Positions 44,238 through 56,671 of a DNA stretch of 64,000 bases are shown piece after piece (position 1 is the stretch's first letter; the number at the start of each line of letters is the position of its first letter). Where the stretch lies: the NCBI GenBank assembly GCA_020744225.1, contig JAGMWG010000014.1:1-64000 (forward strand), read 5' to 3'. The position numbers and the translations under genes are program-made. This stretch comes from Paraphoma chrysanthemicola. Lineage: Eukaryota; Ascomycota; Dothideomycetes; Pleosporales; Phaeosphaeriaceae. The notes under the pieces are model-generated. The model had not been told where the DNA came from. It ran no database searches and worked only from the letters and a program-made list of their open reading frames with translations.

Positions 44238-46543
44238 TCATACGCTTGGTGGCGAGTTTTGCAGTAAAGTGGATGGTGATAGCTCCGTCGCAGGAACAGT
44301 CGCATCGTTCATCATAGCTTGCTCAAAATATGACGTTGCTCGTCCAATCGCCAGAAGTCTTTTCTTCATATACTCCGTGCCTGGTGATTGCGAATCAATG
44401 ATACCACGTTGTTCGTTTTCAGATGCATCAAGTGACGCTGCAGCCGCGTTGACTGTCTGTATCAAGGCGCCAACAACTGGAAACCGAGTCTGCATAGCTT
44501 CGAGGGCGTGGAAACACAGCCGCGTAGATGCGTCTTTGCCTACAGTCGCGCTTGAGCTCTGCAAGAGATGGTTCAAGTATTTGATCATTGCTGCATAAGC
44601 AAGCATCGAGGATCTGCAGCATTTATAAGCATTTGCCTCAAGAACTTGATGAAGGTGTTGCATGAGTGACTTACAAAGAAATGTGTAAGTTCTTGGTGAG
44701 ACCGAGGCGGACCAACTCTTCGATGGCGTCAATGTTCTCCGATGCTGCTGTACTGGTACGCTCCCAAGACGATTGAAGCAAGGTCTGCACGCTCCCGGAC
44801 CATAGTTTGAGAGCAGCGCCGATTATCTGGCTCCGGGGCTGATTCACAATCATAGAGATAGTGCTAATGCATCTCGTCAGTATGTTCATGTAAAGTTCAG
44901 AGGGTGCCGAGGAAAGTGCTCACTTGTACATGACCAACACGAAATTCCGGTGCATGATGAGACATCTGTATATATCTTCGCCCAATTCCAGACAGCTCAG
45001 ATCTTCAGCTAGAAATGTTTGTTTCCAAAGTTGCAGCTCTGTGTTCCATCGGTCCACATTCAACAGATGCTCCATAAGCGAGGCCGGTGTGCTGATCATT
45101 GAAGACGCTGTTTGCCCAGGCGAGTACATGGCATGCAGATGTTTGTAGGCTAGTGTCGCTAGGTCAGTTTGGTGGATGAATAATCGGGCAACGATATCTC
45201 TTGACGGTCCTTGCCAAGCTGCTGATGCGTGATAGTCGCCAGTAAGATCTTCTACAACGAGCTTCTCCACATTGTAGTCATGTGGATTGATAAGTGGCGG
45301 TCGTCTGTACGTGAAGGCAAGAATCGAGTCTCGCACAACGCAAGCCCACCAAGTTCGCCTCATTGACTTTTGGCTTTGAGGTTCTGCGCGAGCGATCACT
45401 TCTTCCTTATTGAGATTGAGATCTTTTGCAATGGCAAGTGCTCCACTCAACCAGTAATTGTTCCCGCGTGCATATTGGATGTCGATCGTAGGTACCCAAT
45501 ATGAGAACATTAGTAATGTCTGCAACCGGTTGATTTTGACCGCCTCAACATTGAAGTCAAACAGCAACTGACACAAGAAGGCCGTATTAGCTCGTATTAA
45601 CGACCAGTGGAGGAATATGGATTCTTGGCCTTACCCTAGCTCGTTCAAAATGGGTAGTCTGTGCCTCAATGACGGACGAGAAGCCGCACATAACTACACT
45701 GGATTGTTTAAGGTACTAGAAAGCTTGGTGAGTTGAATTTGTAATTGCAAGCTTCGTTCACGTACCGAAGTCGCCGCAAACATTATAGCTCTATACAAAA
45801 GTAAACCAGTAGCCTGAAGACCTGAGGTATAATCGTTGCGGAGTTTTTCCTCATTGAGTACGGGCAGGAAAGGGTGAATATACAGGAAGTAAGCATCCAG
45901 CAGCTCGTCCTGCACTAATTTCGGAGGAAGTTCAAAGACACCTTTGGATGCCAGATATGAGATATCCGCGTGTGGAAGGCGGCCTATATATTGGTCGAAT
46001 GAGGTCGAATGGGAACCAATTAATGCCCCAAGGTCGTTAACATTAGACCGAGAGCCATCTTCCTGAGTGTTAGTCTGCTGTTCTGGATCGGTTCGTGGTG
46101 GCTCCACCGTCATAACAGGATCTAACGCTGGCAGTATCTGTTCCGGAGCAGGCGTAAGGATATCAAAGAAGCCAAAGTCAAACGATGAATTCACCAGGGG
46201 AAAAATATCAGCGCCCTGTGCACCAATATCGGCGAGAGGAACGACTGGACTAGCTGTAGCATTCGCATTATTCCGTTCAATCGTCGCTCTAGCAGGACGA
46301 ATGCGGAGTGAGCAAGCGAATTGTAGGCCTGAAGTACCGTAGACGGACTGACCTGCGTTTGCGAGTTTCAATGGTGCAGAAGATCCCCTCAACCCGACAT
46401 CTCACACATGGCGGTTCGCTAAGTACGTCGCAGCGCACCTTGTGTGTGCGGCATTCGGCGCATGCAACGGCCGTTCTTTTCCGACGGCGGTCAGAAAACC
46501 CAAAAGGAGCGTGCGAAAGATTATCACTTGCTGAAAGAGACAT
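44238..46543 (-). CDS. Zn2Cys6 transcription factor (fungal_trans domain), probable cluster regulator
   Basis: From ATG 46543, about six exons with good splice signals to TGA 44238; roughly 640 residues. The N-terminus after a basic stretch (SDRRRKRTAVA) has the Zn2Cys6 binuclear cluster CAECRTHKVRCD then PPCVRCRVEGIFC (six Cys). The first intron follows at once (after RKR). The middle homology region has LPPKLVQDELLDAYFLYIHP, then RTWWACVVRDSILAFTYRRP, as in PF04082. FDFGFFDIL in the linker could be an activation segment (inference). It is nuclear by family. It ends 93 bases from the BVMO stop (convergent), so it closes the P450/BVMO cluster. The two GC-rich promoter motifs in the cluster are candidate targets. 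Confidence 0.82.
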
Positions 46544-47092
46544 GACAGAGACAGCGCAGGTCCAGGAGTGTTTTCAACAACATCGAAGCGCACATTATGG
46601 TCGAAGAGCGGAGATGAAAGGAGTTTAACGTTGGAGCTGCCCCGCAAGCTAGTGCTCAACACTGCGTACATCCCAGCACACTTGAAAAGCTCGGTAATAG
46701 AAGGCTTATATCCGGGCAAGCTTGATCAGGCTTAGGCTGGAAGAATCGGCTACTCGATGAGCGATTGCATCATTCTCACCGACGTCGATGACCAGCGGGG
46801 CGGGGCGCGCGCATGCGTATTTACTAATCTAACGTATTCCAAATCCAACTACACAGCAACATCACACCCAGACCTTTGACCTTACAAACACGCAAACAAT
46901 CTCATAACATATATACGTACGTCCCACACACTGCCACCTGCTGTCCCACTTATCCAACTACCCTCACCTCTCTACACACCTCACCCTCAGCTCACATTCG
47001 TCAAAACAGAACCTCGGCTCCCTCGCAGCCCCCCAACCGCCAAAATATCCTTCATCCGCCACTTCTTCACGCGCGCCCCCTCGCCCGCCACA
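46544..47092. other. intergenic between divergent regulator and glutaredoxin genes
   Basis: It holds both promoters. A GC-rich patch occurs at about 46795-46815 and a C/A-rich stretch with pyrimidine tracts before the glutaredoxin start. No gene seen. Confidence 0.35.
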
Positions 47093-47491
47093 ATGTCCGC
47101 CACCAAGACCAAGGTCCAATCCATCATCGACGAGAACCCCGTCGCCGTCTTCTCCAAATCATACTGCCCGTACTGCCGCGCAGCAAAGCAGCTGTTGAGC
47201 GAGAGCGGAGCCAAGTTCTACGCGATTGAGCTGGATCAGGTTGGTATGTAGTGACCTCACTCAACAATGCGGCTGGCTGTGTGCCTGGCAGGCTGCGAGA
47301 TGTGTATGTGGCAAAAGGCTAACAGTGGAATAGATGATGGCTCCGCGATTCAGAGCACGCTCGGCGATTTGACTGGCCAGACGACTGTGCCCAACATCTT
47401 CATTGCGAAGAAGCACATTGGTGGAAACTCGGATTTGCAGGCGCAGAAGGGCAACCTGAAGAACCTGCTCAAGGATGCGGGTGCCGTTTAA
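47093..47491 (+). CDS. dithiol glutaredoxin
   Basis: Two exons, 47093-47243 and 47334-47491, joined by GTATGT...AATAG, give 102 residues, the usual length for a classical glutaredoxin. The active site CPYC is in VFSKSYCPYCRAAKQLL at about residue 28. Glutathione-binding parts are TVPNIFIAKKHIGG (cis-Pro TVP) and GGNSDLQ. There is no targeting sequence, so it is probably cytosolic, like yeast Grx1/Grx2. It reduces protein disulfides and mixed glutathione disulfides with glutathione. A conserved housekeeping gene. Confidence 0.92.
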
Positions 47492-47886
47492 GTGCATGCA
47501 AACAATGCTCAAGACATGCGAATGAACAAACATTGAAGCCATAGCTACGAATAGTCACGACCGAAGAATCAATCACTGAGAATAGACTCCACATAAACTT
47601 CACAAGCTTCATCCGGTGGTGTATTGCGCCGAAGAATGCATTCAAACACAGCCCATCGTGCATCTAATTGGGTAATCTTATTTATTCGATGAGTCCAACT
47701 GCCCGTCTCCCAGGCAAGCCCCCACCCACCGCGCGACTGCTCGACTTGCTCCATGCCGACAAATGTGCCTAAGCCTAGCCCTGCTCCGCTGCGGTTGATC
47801 CCATGTCGCTCATTATTCGTTTGCGAATGCTTTTAGTCATGTCATTCCGAGCTATTCATCTTGCGCTTCTGATGTGTAACAACTTC
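47492..47886. other. intergenic between convergent genes
   Basis: This is the shared 3' flank of the glutaredoxin and PP2A scaffold genes. Nothing recognised. Confidence 0.35.
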
Positions 47887-50074
47887 CTAAGTTTGCATCG
47901 CATCCGAGAAGCCTTGCGCAGCCGTGGTTGCAAAGTACCTGACGTCCACATCATCATCCTGCTGCAACTTCTCCAGGTTCGGCAAAATGCTCTTTGTAAT
48001 GAGATCGGTCGCCTTCTGGCAGCCTTGGCCGGGTGTGCCTGCCTTCTCGAGCGCAAGGACTGTACCCTGTTCTGGTAGTTGCTTCAATGTGCTGACGAGA
48101 ATGCCGTATGATTTCGCGACGTTAAACCGAATGTTAGGGATATCATCGTTGACCAGCTTGTCCATCATTGGTAGAATAGACTGTTCGATAACGTCCAGAC
48201 TGAGGGCAGGTGCAAGAGTCTACCGAGTGTTAGTATGAATCGACGCCAGACGTTCGTAGTACTTACCGAAACAGCGAAGCAGGTTGTCATGCGGTAGAGG
48301 TAGTTGGGATGTTGGCCCATGGCCATAACCTTGGGAACGATGGCGTCGTTAGCCCATTCGACGCCAAAAACCTCGCTGAGCTTCTTCAGGTTCTGGGTGG
48401 ATGCTTCACGGATCGAGAAGACTGTGTCGCCGAGCCAACTCATGCAAAGGCTGCTGAGCTTCTCGTCGAAGAATTTGACGCCAAGCTGCGACGCCAGGAG
48501 CGGAACGTATTCGATGATGGCCAATCGTACGCGCCATTGCTTGTCCTCGGCGAGCTGAACGATGGCAGGGAGTAGAGACTGGGACAGGAGCTCGATGCCG
48601 ATGACTAGTTCATGTCAACGACCAGATCAGAAAAGGTGTTTAGACAACGCACCGTTGTTAACAGACTCGAGCTTCGAAATTATGTTCAGTCGCACATCTG
48701 GGAACTCGTCCTTCAGCATCTGCAGGAACATGGGCAGAAGGTGTGAAATGGTTCTGCACTTGGTTAGCTTGCACGTGGTCACGCGTCCGCATGTACATAC
48801 TCTTCCTTCCCGAGAATCGGGGCAAGGCCGCTGATTTGAGTGCCGAGAGCAGCGCGAACGTGTTGCGACTGATCGGAGACCAGCTCCTCTATACTTGGCA
48901 TTACATCGTGGAGCAGAGTCTCACGTTCGAGTAGGGCACAGAAGCCTGGTCCACCGTCAGCATCGCCCCACAATTATGGTGTCCTGCAGCCTTACCAGGA
49001 ATTTGCCCCGCAATTGCACTGCGAACCTCCGCCTCGGTATCCTTCAGGAGTTTGACAAAGGCAGGGACAAGGTCACGGTTGACAACCTCTTCGTCAACTG
49101 CTTTCGCAATCTGAGCCATGTTAGCGCAGTACACCGTACGCACGTCTATTGGCATACCTTCTCGAAACGGTCCGCAACCATGTAGCGCACTCTCCAACTC
49201 TTGTCCTCAAACAGGCTGCGCAGAGCTGTCAATAGCACGCCATGACTTGACTGCTGCTCCTTTGGTACAGCTTCTGCGATGGCGATCAGGATGTCGACGG
49301 TCAGAAGCCTGACGCTGTCCTGGTCGTCTGCGGCGAGATGCTGGAAGAGCGGAATCATCTCGTCAATAACGATCGCGGCGGGCATGGCCTTGATGAACTT
49401 GGCGAGATTGTTCGCAGCTTGTCTTCGGACCATCGGGGTATCGTCATGTACAAGCTGGCCGTAGTGCTGTCGAAGAGCTTCTTGCGACGGAGGCGTGGCA
49501 CGCGTGTACGGGGTCTGATAGAGGCCAGTCGCCGAGATCTTTGATGTGAACCAGTCTGCCTTGGACAGGCGCATGACGAGGGGTATGAAGGCATCCTCAA
49601 TCTGCTGCTGCGACAGCTCCTCGCAGATCTTGTTGAGAGACTCGACAGCCTGCGTGAGTTAGCTACGCAAACACGCCCAATGATCTTGTATGGCACACCT
49701 TCTCGCGCACGAGCGGCTCCTCTATCGCCGCAAGGTTCTCCAGGGGCGAAAGGAGCACATGCGCGTGCTCTGGTCCCCCAACATACTCGACAAATTTGCC
49801 CAGCTCCTCGCTCAATGCTGTGAGTACCTCATCCTCGTCCTCGACGGATTCTGCATGTCGCATTAGCCATCACTCGCTTCCTGATGCACGGCTAGACTTT
49901 GTCCATACCATCTAGGAAAGGAATGAGCTCCTCCCGTGTCCGTTCTGCGCCCAGGGCCAGAGCTATCGTGTTGAGGCGGTGAATGGCGTTCAGTCGCAGA
50001 ATGACATCGTCGTGCTTCAATTCGTCAATGAGCACGGCGATTGGGTAGAGCTCGTCGTTTTGATTTGCTTCCAT
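47887..50074 (-). CDS. TPD3: protein phosphatase 2A scaffold subunit A (PR65)
   Basis: From ATG 50074 (MEANQNDELYPIAVLIDELK), exons 49909-50074, 49699-49850, 49158-49649, from 49110, and three or four more to the stop at 47887; roughly 620 residues. The whole protein is HEAT repeats of about 39 residues; clear units include DVILRLNAIHRLNTIALALG at the start, DDTPMVRRQAANNLAKFIK, DKSWRVRYMVADRFEK, EAEVRSAIAGQIPG and DKQWRVRLAIIEYVPLLA. The opening block LYPIAVLIDELKHDD is the hallmark of PR65. Its role is to hold the PP2A catalytic C and regulatory B subunits together. Essential, single-copy housekeeping gene. The symbol is that of the yeast orthologue. It is divergent from an amino acid permease across 590 bases. 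Confidence 0.92.
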
Positions 50075-50664
50075 ATTGGGCAGTCTGTGTCGGGTGACGC
50101 TGGAGGCGGCTAATCCTGGGGGGCGTGTGCGGTGGGAGCAGCGAAGAAGGCGCGATAGGCTGTGCTATCACAATGTAAGATGGTGTTGCGTGCCCCTGGC
50201 GAGCTGTGAGCTTGTGACTGCGGGGCGGCAAAGCTTGATGGCAGGGTCGTGTTGACGTACCTGCTGTTGACGAGGAAGCGAAGAGGGGCTCGGTGCACCA
50301 GCGGCGACAGGGCTTGCGGGAGGCGTGAGAGGCGGAGGATTAGTAAGATAAGTGTCTCCGCGGCAGTCGGTCGTGTGGTGGGATGTGGTGTACTGTGTGC
50401 TGGTGTTGTTAGGTATGGGGGATCCTTTGCAGTGGGCTGCGAGCCTCTGGCGCTGCTCGTTGTGTGCCAAGCTTGCTCCGAACTTGAACCCCTGTCGCGG
50501 GGCAAGCGCGACCAACGACAGAACACATGCAATTCCTGACCCAACACTACTTTTGCCATCCTTCACCTCACCGTCAAAGCTGTCTTCCGCATCGGTACCT
50601 GCACCCTGCGTCAATCTGCGAGCGACGTTCACAAATCTTCTGGTCTCGCGTCATCCCGACTACT
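50075..50664. other. divergent promoter region of PP2A-A and amino acid permease
   Basis: About 590 bases between two start codons. A long open frame reads through on the minus strand but has no family features and is most likely a shadow. No gene supported. Confidence 0.4.
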
Positions 50665-52352
50665 ATGTCGCGGCTCAAGGTCCAGGGCGCAGAGGTCGGC
50701 GAGGAGCAGTACGAAGGTGAGGCTGACCGCGAAACACAACCTCTATTGGAGCCGCAAACGTCGTCGGCCTCACACAACCCACCATCATTGTCTAAGCAGC
50801 TCACCACACGTCATGCGTTTGCGGTGCTGGTTACGCTCCAGATAGGATCAGGTATCTTTGCGTCGCCAGCCCAGGTCGACAGTAATGTTCCCTCGCCGGG
50901 CGCTGCCTTGCTTGTTTGGGCCCTGGGAGGACTTCTCTCATGGGCCGGCGCCGCTTCGTTTGCGGAGCTTGGAGCTGCACTGCCTCTGAACGGTGGGATG
51001 CAAGAGTACCTGCGTCACGTGTACGGCGACACAGCCGCTTTTCTCATGGCGTGGGTGTACATTATGGCCGTCAAACCATCGTCTATGGCTATACAGAGCA
51101 TCGTAATTGCGCAGTCCATTGGCTCCGTCGCAGCCCTTTCCTCTGACGGCCCGATACTAAAGATACTGGCAGCTATTGCTTTCATTTCCATGGTTCTCCT
51201 CAATTCAATCAACACCAGGTTCACGTTGCGACTCAGCGAGTCCTTCACTGTCTTCAAGATAGGGACCGTGGCCTTGATTGTGCTTGGAGGGGTCATTGCC
51301 GTAGTCGCTCATCTCATCGATCCCGACTCATCTCTTTCGGGTTCGAGTGATTGGTATTCAAAGAACTGGTTTGCTACAAGACCAACAGTATCCGACGGTC
51401 AGACCATCGACTGGGATTCTATGCGAGCATGGGATCGGTACGGTCACTATTGTGCTGCGATCTACGGCGGTCTATGGGCATACGATGGTTGGGACAACGT
51501 AAGTCAGTCGCAAGAGAAAAAAACTCTTTCTCCAATCAACCTTGTCTTGTTGCTTGGTCGGGACTATCAAGTACTGATCAGAAGCAAAGGCCAACGTCGT
51601 AGCGAGTGAGATCCGTGATCCAGGCCGTTCTCTTCCCAAGGCCATCAAGGCTGCCATGATCGTCGTGCTTAGCTCTTTCGAGCTCGTCAATGTTGCCTAC
51701 TACATCCTCCTACCATGGCATAAGCTGAGCGCGAATGATGCTGTTGCAGTCTCGGCTGCAACCTCTCTTTTCGGTCGTCCCGCCGGCATCGTCGTCACAC
51801 TCTTGGTCGCAGTATCATGTGCTGGTTCGATCACGAGTAATGTATTCTCAGTAGGCAGGTTGACCATGGCCGCTGCGCAGCGGAACTATTTGCCTGCGAT
51901 TTTCAGCAAACGAGGCCTTCCGAACAAGCGATCGTTGACCGAAGATGATGGAACTTTATCGACCTTCGATGCACCTCTGTAAGTGGTTCATTCGTGTTTG
52001 TGGACGGTGGTGCTGACATAGGCAAAGTTACGCTAATGCGTTGGCACTAATTGTCACCTTGGTCTACATCATCACAGGAAGCTTCCGAGCGCTTTTAACA
52101 TTCGTTGGAATGGCTGAGTGGGTCTTCTACGTAAGCACGGTGGTCGGCCTGCTCATCCTGCGACGTCGAGAGCCTGATCTCGACCGTCCATACCGCCCTG
52201 TCATCGTTCTTCCCATCACATTCGTAATTGTTGGCACCCTAGTCATAATTCGCTCCGCCATGTTCGCACCAGTTCAGAGTGGTGTCCTTGCAGGGCTTCT
52301 TCTGGTCGGTGCACTCATTGGATGGCTTCGTGGAACGCAAAACTCCGCATAA
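50665..52352 (+). CDS. amino acid permease of the APC superfamily (LAT / methionine permease-like)
   Basis: Three exons (50665-51498, 51590-51978, 52028-52352) give 515 residues. After a hydrophilic N-terminus of about 50 residues there are about twelve membrane spans. The first holds TLQIGSGIFASPAQVD, the GSGIF motif of the APC fold in which the main chain binds the substrate. AIYGGLWAYDGWDN, then the intron, then ANVVASEIRDPGRSLPKAI is the GWDN..NEI.dP.r.lP block of the LAT group. Family role: uptake of neutral amino acids at the plasma membrane. The C-terminus is short. Stop is only 53 bases from the convergent rhodopsin-domain gene. Confidence 0.87.
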
Positions 52353-52405
52353 GAGGATCTTCCTTCTTGATTCGAGGTTCATCGCCGCCAAGGAGCACAA
52401 TCGGT

Positions 52406-53481
52406 CTACCACTGCTCGTCGCTTATGTTTGTGGCATCTGAGCCAGAACGCTGTGTTTTTGGAAGTTCAATTGTGGTGTGTGGCGCACTTCGATACCATA
52501 ATCGGTATGATCTTCCACTCACTCCACTGTTCGATTGCTTCGGGCCATCACCGAACAACCTCTTTACAACTGTTCCTTTACATAGTTTTCTGAGCAATGG
52601 CTTCAGCGTCAGCATGGTACCAGCGATCAAGTATATGCCTGACTCTGCTACCGTCCAGCACAATCCTTCAACGTTCTCGAACGTGATATCGTGGAAGTTG
52701 GTCACCTTTAGAAACGCTTGCAAACGCATGATGGCCGCGATCACCCCGAGGGTGCATACCATAAACACCGCAACGAACCCGAGCTTCACCGATCGCGACA
52801 CTTGGAGTTTTGTCAAAGCCGGCAGCGGGATACCAACAACCACTAGCGTTGTGAGGACGTTTGGAATGCTCAAATACCGCCACAGTGATAGGCTCGTGAT
52901 TGCGCAGCTACCAGGCTTTTGTGGGGTCCATGTTTTGGAGAATGGGCGACAGTTGAGAAATGGATACAGAACCTGCACAACCATAACCACGAGGACGACG
53001 CCAAATGTGATTCGAATGACAAGGCGGTAGCCGCGCGAAGTCTGCCCTAGGATACGATGCAATAAGCAAAGGACCCCAAGCTTCGATAGCGACGTTGTCA
53101 ACGGGCATACGATCTGCAGCGCGGTGCTGAGCTTGAGCGCATTTCGGACAGTGGACGGCGGAAGCGCCACTTGGTGTTGACCTGCTCCACCGAGCTCAAC
53201 GAGCACTGCGCGGTCTTAGCAACCTCTCTGGCGGATCCAAGCTTTTACTCACAAATCATGATGGTGATCTTGCCGATACAAATCAAGTAGCTCAGAGTCA
53301 AGAAGACTTCCATGGACTGGTTTGTGCGCTCGCCCTTGCTGACATATCGCGACGCATACATCAATATCATGAAGACGGTCTCTAGGAATAGAAATACGAT
53401 GCATGTTGCAAATAACGATGGGCCAATGTCTTCGTTGAGGTATTCCGGTGGATAGTTTGTCGTCTCTGGTGTCGCAATCAT
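52406..53481 (-). CDS. Pth11-like rhodopsin-domain integral membrane protein
   Basis: Two exons, 53253-53481 and 52406-53205, joined by a 47-nt GTGAGT...GCTAAG...GCGCAG intron, give 342 residues. Seven hydrophobic segments are seen. Landmarks of PF20684: SLSKLGVLCLLHRILG in the third span region, QVLYPFLNCRPFSKTW, DITFENVEGLCWTVAESGIY and a short cytoplasmic tail. There is no CFEM domain. Relatives are a large, mostly uncharacterised family in Pezizomycotina, some acting as receptors for surface cues. The N-terminal Met (MIATPETTNY) is the first ATG in frame; the open frame extends upstream without one. Confidence 0.8.
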
Positions 53482-54278
53482 CTCGGCAGGTACGATCCAG
53501 CAACGGAAAGCCTGCCATACGAATGATTTAAACAAGTTGCATTGTGGTACAAAGGCACTGCCGCGCCAAACAGAGGTGGGGATGCAGCATCAATCTAGTA
53601 CCGTTGCACTGGGTGCGTACGGCCCTGCTGTGGTTCGCCAGGCTAAAGTTTGTGCATCGCGACATACTAAATCTAGCACCTGGGGCGAGCAGCAGCAAGG
53701 GTCCTTGTGTACAACATAGGAATGCTATACCACGTACATTGTGGCTATGTCCATCACGGTGATTTCCTTGACCTGCTATTTAGAATCTTTACACGAAAAT
53801 TCAGACCATGCATCCACCACTCATCACAGTACAATCATATGGTAGTTAGATCGATGGCCGTTGTACACGCGAGGCTGACGGCGTGGCTCTCATAAGGACG
53901 AGAATCAGATCGGGGACCAAGAAATGTGGTTACTCTCGCGGCACGCATGGTGGAACCGATTAGGGCCAAGACGTCCTGATCGCTCCTGTTCGATGCAGGG
54001 ACATGGTTTACACAAGCAGTAACCGCAGCTGCAACGGGTTCAATAACCGACTTAATCCATGGTTGCGAATGGCTGGGTTCAGCATGGAGATGCCTCGATG
54101 GTTTATCGCGACTTGCGTCTGACTAAACAGAAATAGCGCCCGTCTTCCGTTATCGCCTGCTCGGCAATAGTCTCCATGTCTCTCACGTCGTGCAACATCC
54201 ACGTTACTCTCGACGCTGATATCAAACAGCACTGACAAAGCTTCCCAAGCATGCCTGGGATGTGGTTGGCAGCACCTC
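53482..54278. other. intergenic between divergent membrane protein and regulator genes
   Basis: About 800 bases without a recognised gene; short frames only. It should contain both promoters. I looked for the GTCGGA-type motif found elsewhere in the downstream cluster and did not find a clear copy here. Confidence 0.35.
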
Positions 54279-56522
54279 ATGGATGATGATCGCCGCACAC
54301 CACCCGCAGAGCCTCCAGCCAAAAGACAGCGAACATTAGCCTGCCAACGCTGTCGCTCAAGGAAGCAGAAGTGCGAAGATACTCGCCCTTGTTCGAATTG
54401 TGTCAAAGGCAACGAGCAATGCGTATCCACGCAACCTGCCCCTCGCATGCATGTTGAGAGCGACTATGTACGTAACCTGGAAGAGCGCGTTGCGGAGCTC
54501 GAAAGTCGCGATCCACAGCAAAGTCTCCACCACCTTGGAAGATTCGCAACCACAGCAGCTGGAGGCCACAGCAACTCCACCTCACCAAATGGCGACCAGG
54601 AAGCGCGAACCATTGAGTCGCTAGCAAATTTCAATCCTGAAGCCTCAAGAAGCTCAGCACAACGACGACAGTCAGCGTTATCTGGCGTTTCTCCTCAGAA
54701 CATCTTAGCAGCAGGCCAAGATGAAGAGCCCGGATTGGACCATCTGGTCTTCGGTTTGATCACCTCGCCATCAACTACGCGCCAGGACCTACACCACTCC
54801 GGATCTCAAGCATCGCCCGCCGCACGATTGTCAGCTGGTGACGAGAAATTCCACGCCGCGCACTCCTTGGTAGCGCAATTACCTCTTGATCTGGAGGAGT
54901 CGTTGCTTGAAGCATATCGCGAGCGTGCACAAGCCCAATATCCGTTCTTTGATTGGGAAACATTCCTAAATTGGGCTTCCGAATGGAGGATTTGCTTACC
55001 AGGCGCTCTCAAGGAGCAAGCATGGCAAGGTTTCTTTGTCAACATGGTATATGCTACATCATTGCTACTCCTTCGTCGATCACATGCAGGTCTTTCAGAT
55101 GCGACCTCGTTCTATACCAGCGCAATATCCTTGTTACCATCGGTCTTCGAGCAGCCCAACCAGGTTTTGCACATACAGGCATATCTTCTTCTCGCCATGC
55201 ATGCATTGCATCAAAGCTCAACAGAGCGCATCATCACGCTTGCCTCTACCACCATGAGACAGTGTGTGCAGCAGCAACTGCATCTCAGCGAGTCCGAGCC
55301 GCTTCCACTGGACGTCGAGCTGCGCCGCCTAATCCAGATTCGGCGACGCTGTTTCTGGTGTGCCTATCTCCTAGACCGCCTCGTCATGTCCTCTTTTGAT
55401 CTCCCCCCGTCTATACCGGACTCTATGATTTCTGTCAGGCCGTTCGCAAATGTTGAGGACTGCGACTTCCACCATGCCGCAGCATCCACTCCCGCCGACC
55501 GTGAGCTAGATGACGTCCCGACGTACACGAGCATGTCGCCTGCTCTTCACATTCTCTATTGTCGGCGCATACAGTCCGAGATCAGTGCCATCACATTGCG
55601 ATGGGACTATACTTTACACTACGAGAACTCTCCTGAATGGCGCATACGCATTTTAGCCGAACTAGAGGACTACAAATCCCGCGTGCAGAAATTCTCTGAT
55701 CCGATGTCGAAAGGATACACCTCGCAACGGTGGCTCGCCATGATCTACCATTATACCTTGCTCCAACTATATCGCCCGACAAAGAGCAATGTAGCCGGAC
55801 CGGCCGGAGATTGGTCGGTGCAAGCGAGCAGTCAGGCTTGCCTAATGTTTCGGAGGACCCAGATAGACCGCCAGATCGCGCATCCTTGGCTCGCCGTAAG
55901 CTTTCAATTGACAATGACGGCGCTAGGCTAACAATTGCAGCTGCTTGTACAATTCCAATCCGGAATCACGCTACTATATTGCTTCTGGGCGACACCACCA
56001 GAACATCAAACTGACAACTACGATTCTCTCGATGTCTCGGATGCACTACGCGCATGCTCAAACGTTCTTGCTATCATGGCTGATCGATGGGCCAAGGCTG
56101 AATGTCTGCGAGACGTCTTCGAGCTTCTTGCACGCGAGATCCCACTTGTTGATCGTCCACACAAACCGCCAGTGCGTCTTTCCGACAAGGCATCAGATGC
56201 CATTCGGGGACGTATGCGAGAGATGCGCTCGTTGGTCGTTCATCGGCCAGTGCTTCGCATGATTGAGGAGATGATATCTGAAAGCTTTCCACGTGCCAGA
56301 CAGTCCCAAGTTCTATCGGTAGCGGAGATAGCTCATTCCACTAGCCAATCCGCCCCTCAGATCGGTGTTGCATCGATGGCTCCGATGGCTCCAAATTTCC
56401 AGCTGCCTTTCTCGATGCAGCAGCCTTATGACCACGCCAATAGCGGTATGGATCTGAATGACATTGACGTGGACGGACTGCTTTCTTTTCCTGGTATCTT
56501 TGATTTCGATAGCTGGACTTGA
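54279..56522 (+). CDS. Zn2Cys6 transcription factor (fungal_trans domain)
   Basis: Two exons, 54279-55895 and 55941-56522, joined by a 45-nt GTAAGC...GGCTAAC...GCAG intron; 732 residues. Residues about 22-48 form the binuclear zinc cluster: CQRCRSRKQKCED then PCSNCVKGNEQC (six Cys), followed by a linker and a short coiled coil VRNLEERVAELES for dimerisation. The fungal_trans region (PF04082) spans about residues 210-480, with EESLLEAYRERAQAQYPFFD and RRCFWCAYLLDRLV as typical blocks. The C-terminus is rich in Met, Gln and Asp (DLNDIDVDGLLSFPGIFDFD) and looks like an acidic activation domain (inference). It is the first gene of a set with the isocitrate-lyase paralogue, an MFS transporter, an amidotransferase and an aminotransferase, and is the natural candidate for their regulator. 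Confidence 0.87.
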
Positions 56523-56671
56523 AAAGTCAATTACCAGCAGATTGAACTCATTTGCACTTCTCACGGGCTCTTTCAGGTCTAGATATCGACTCACGCAATC
56601 AAACTTCATCAGGAGATTACTGGTAATATTGAAAAGAACAATCAAATCCAGATCTTCCATTGATCCGACGA

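Noticed and set aside
50110..50632. Minus-strand open frames in the PP2A/permease gap
   Set aside because: Low-complexity Pro/Thr/Ser content, overlapping frames and no homology signal; more likely promoter DNA.
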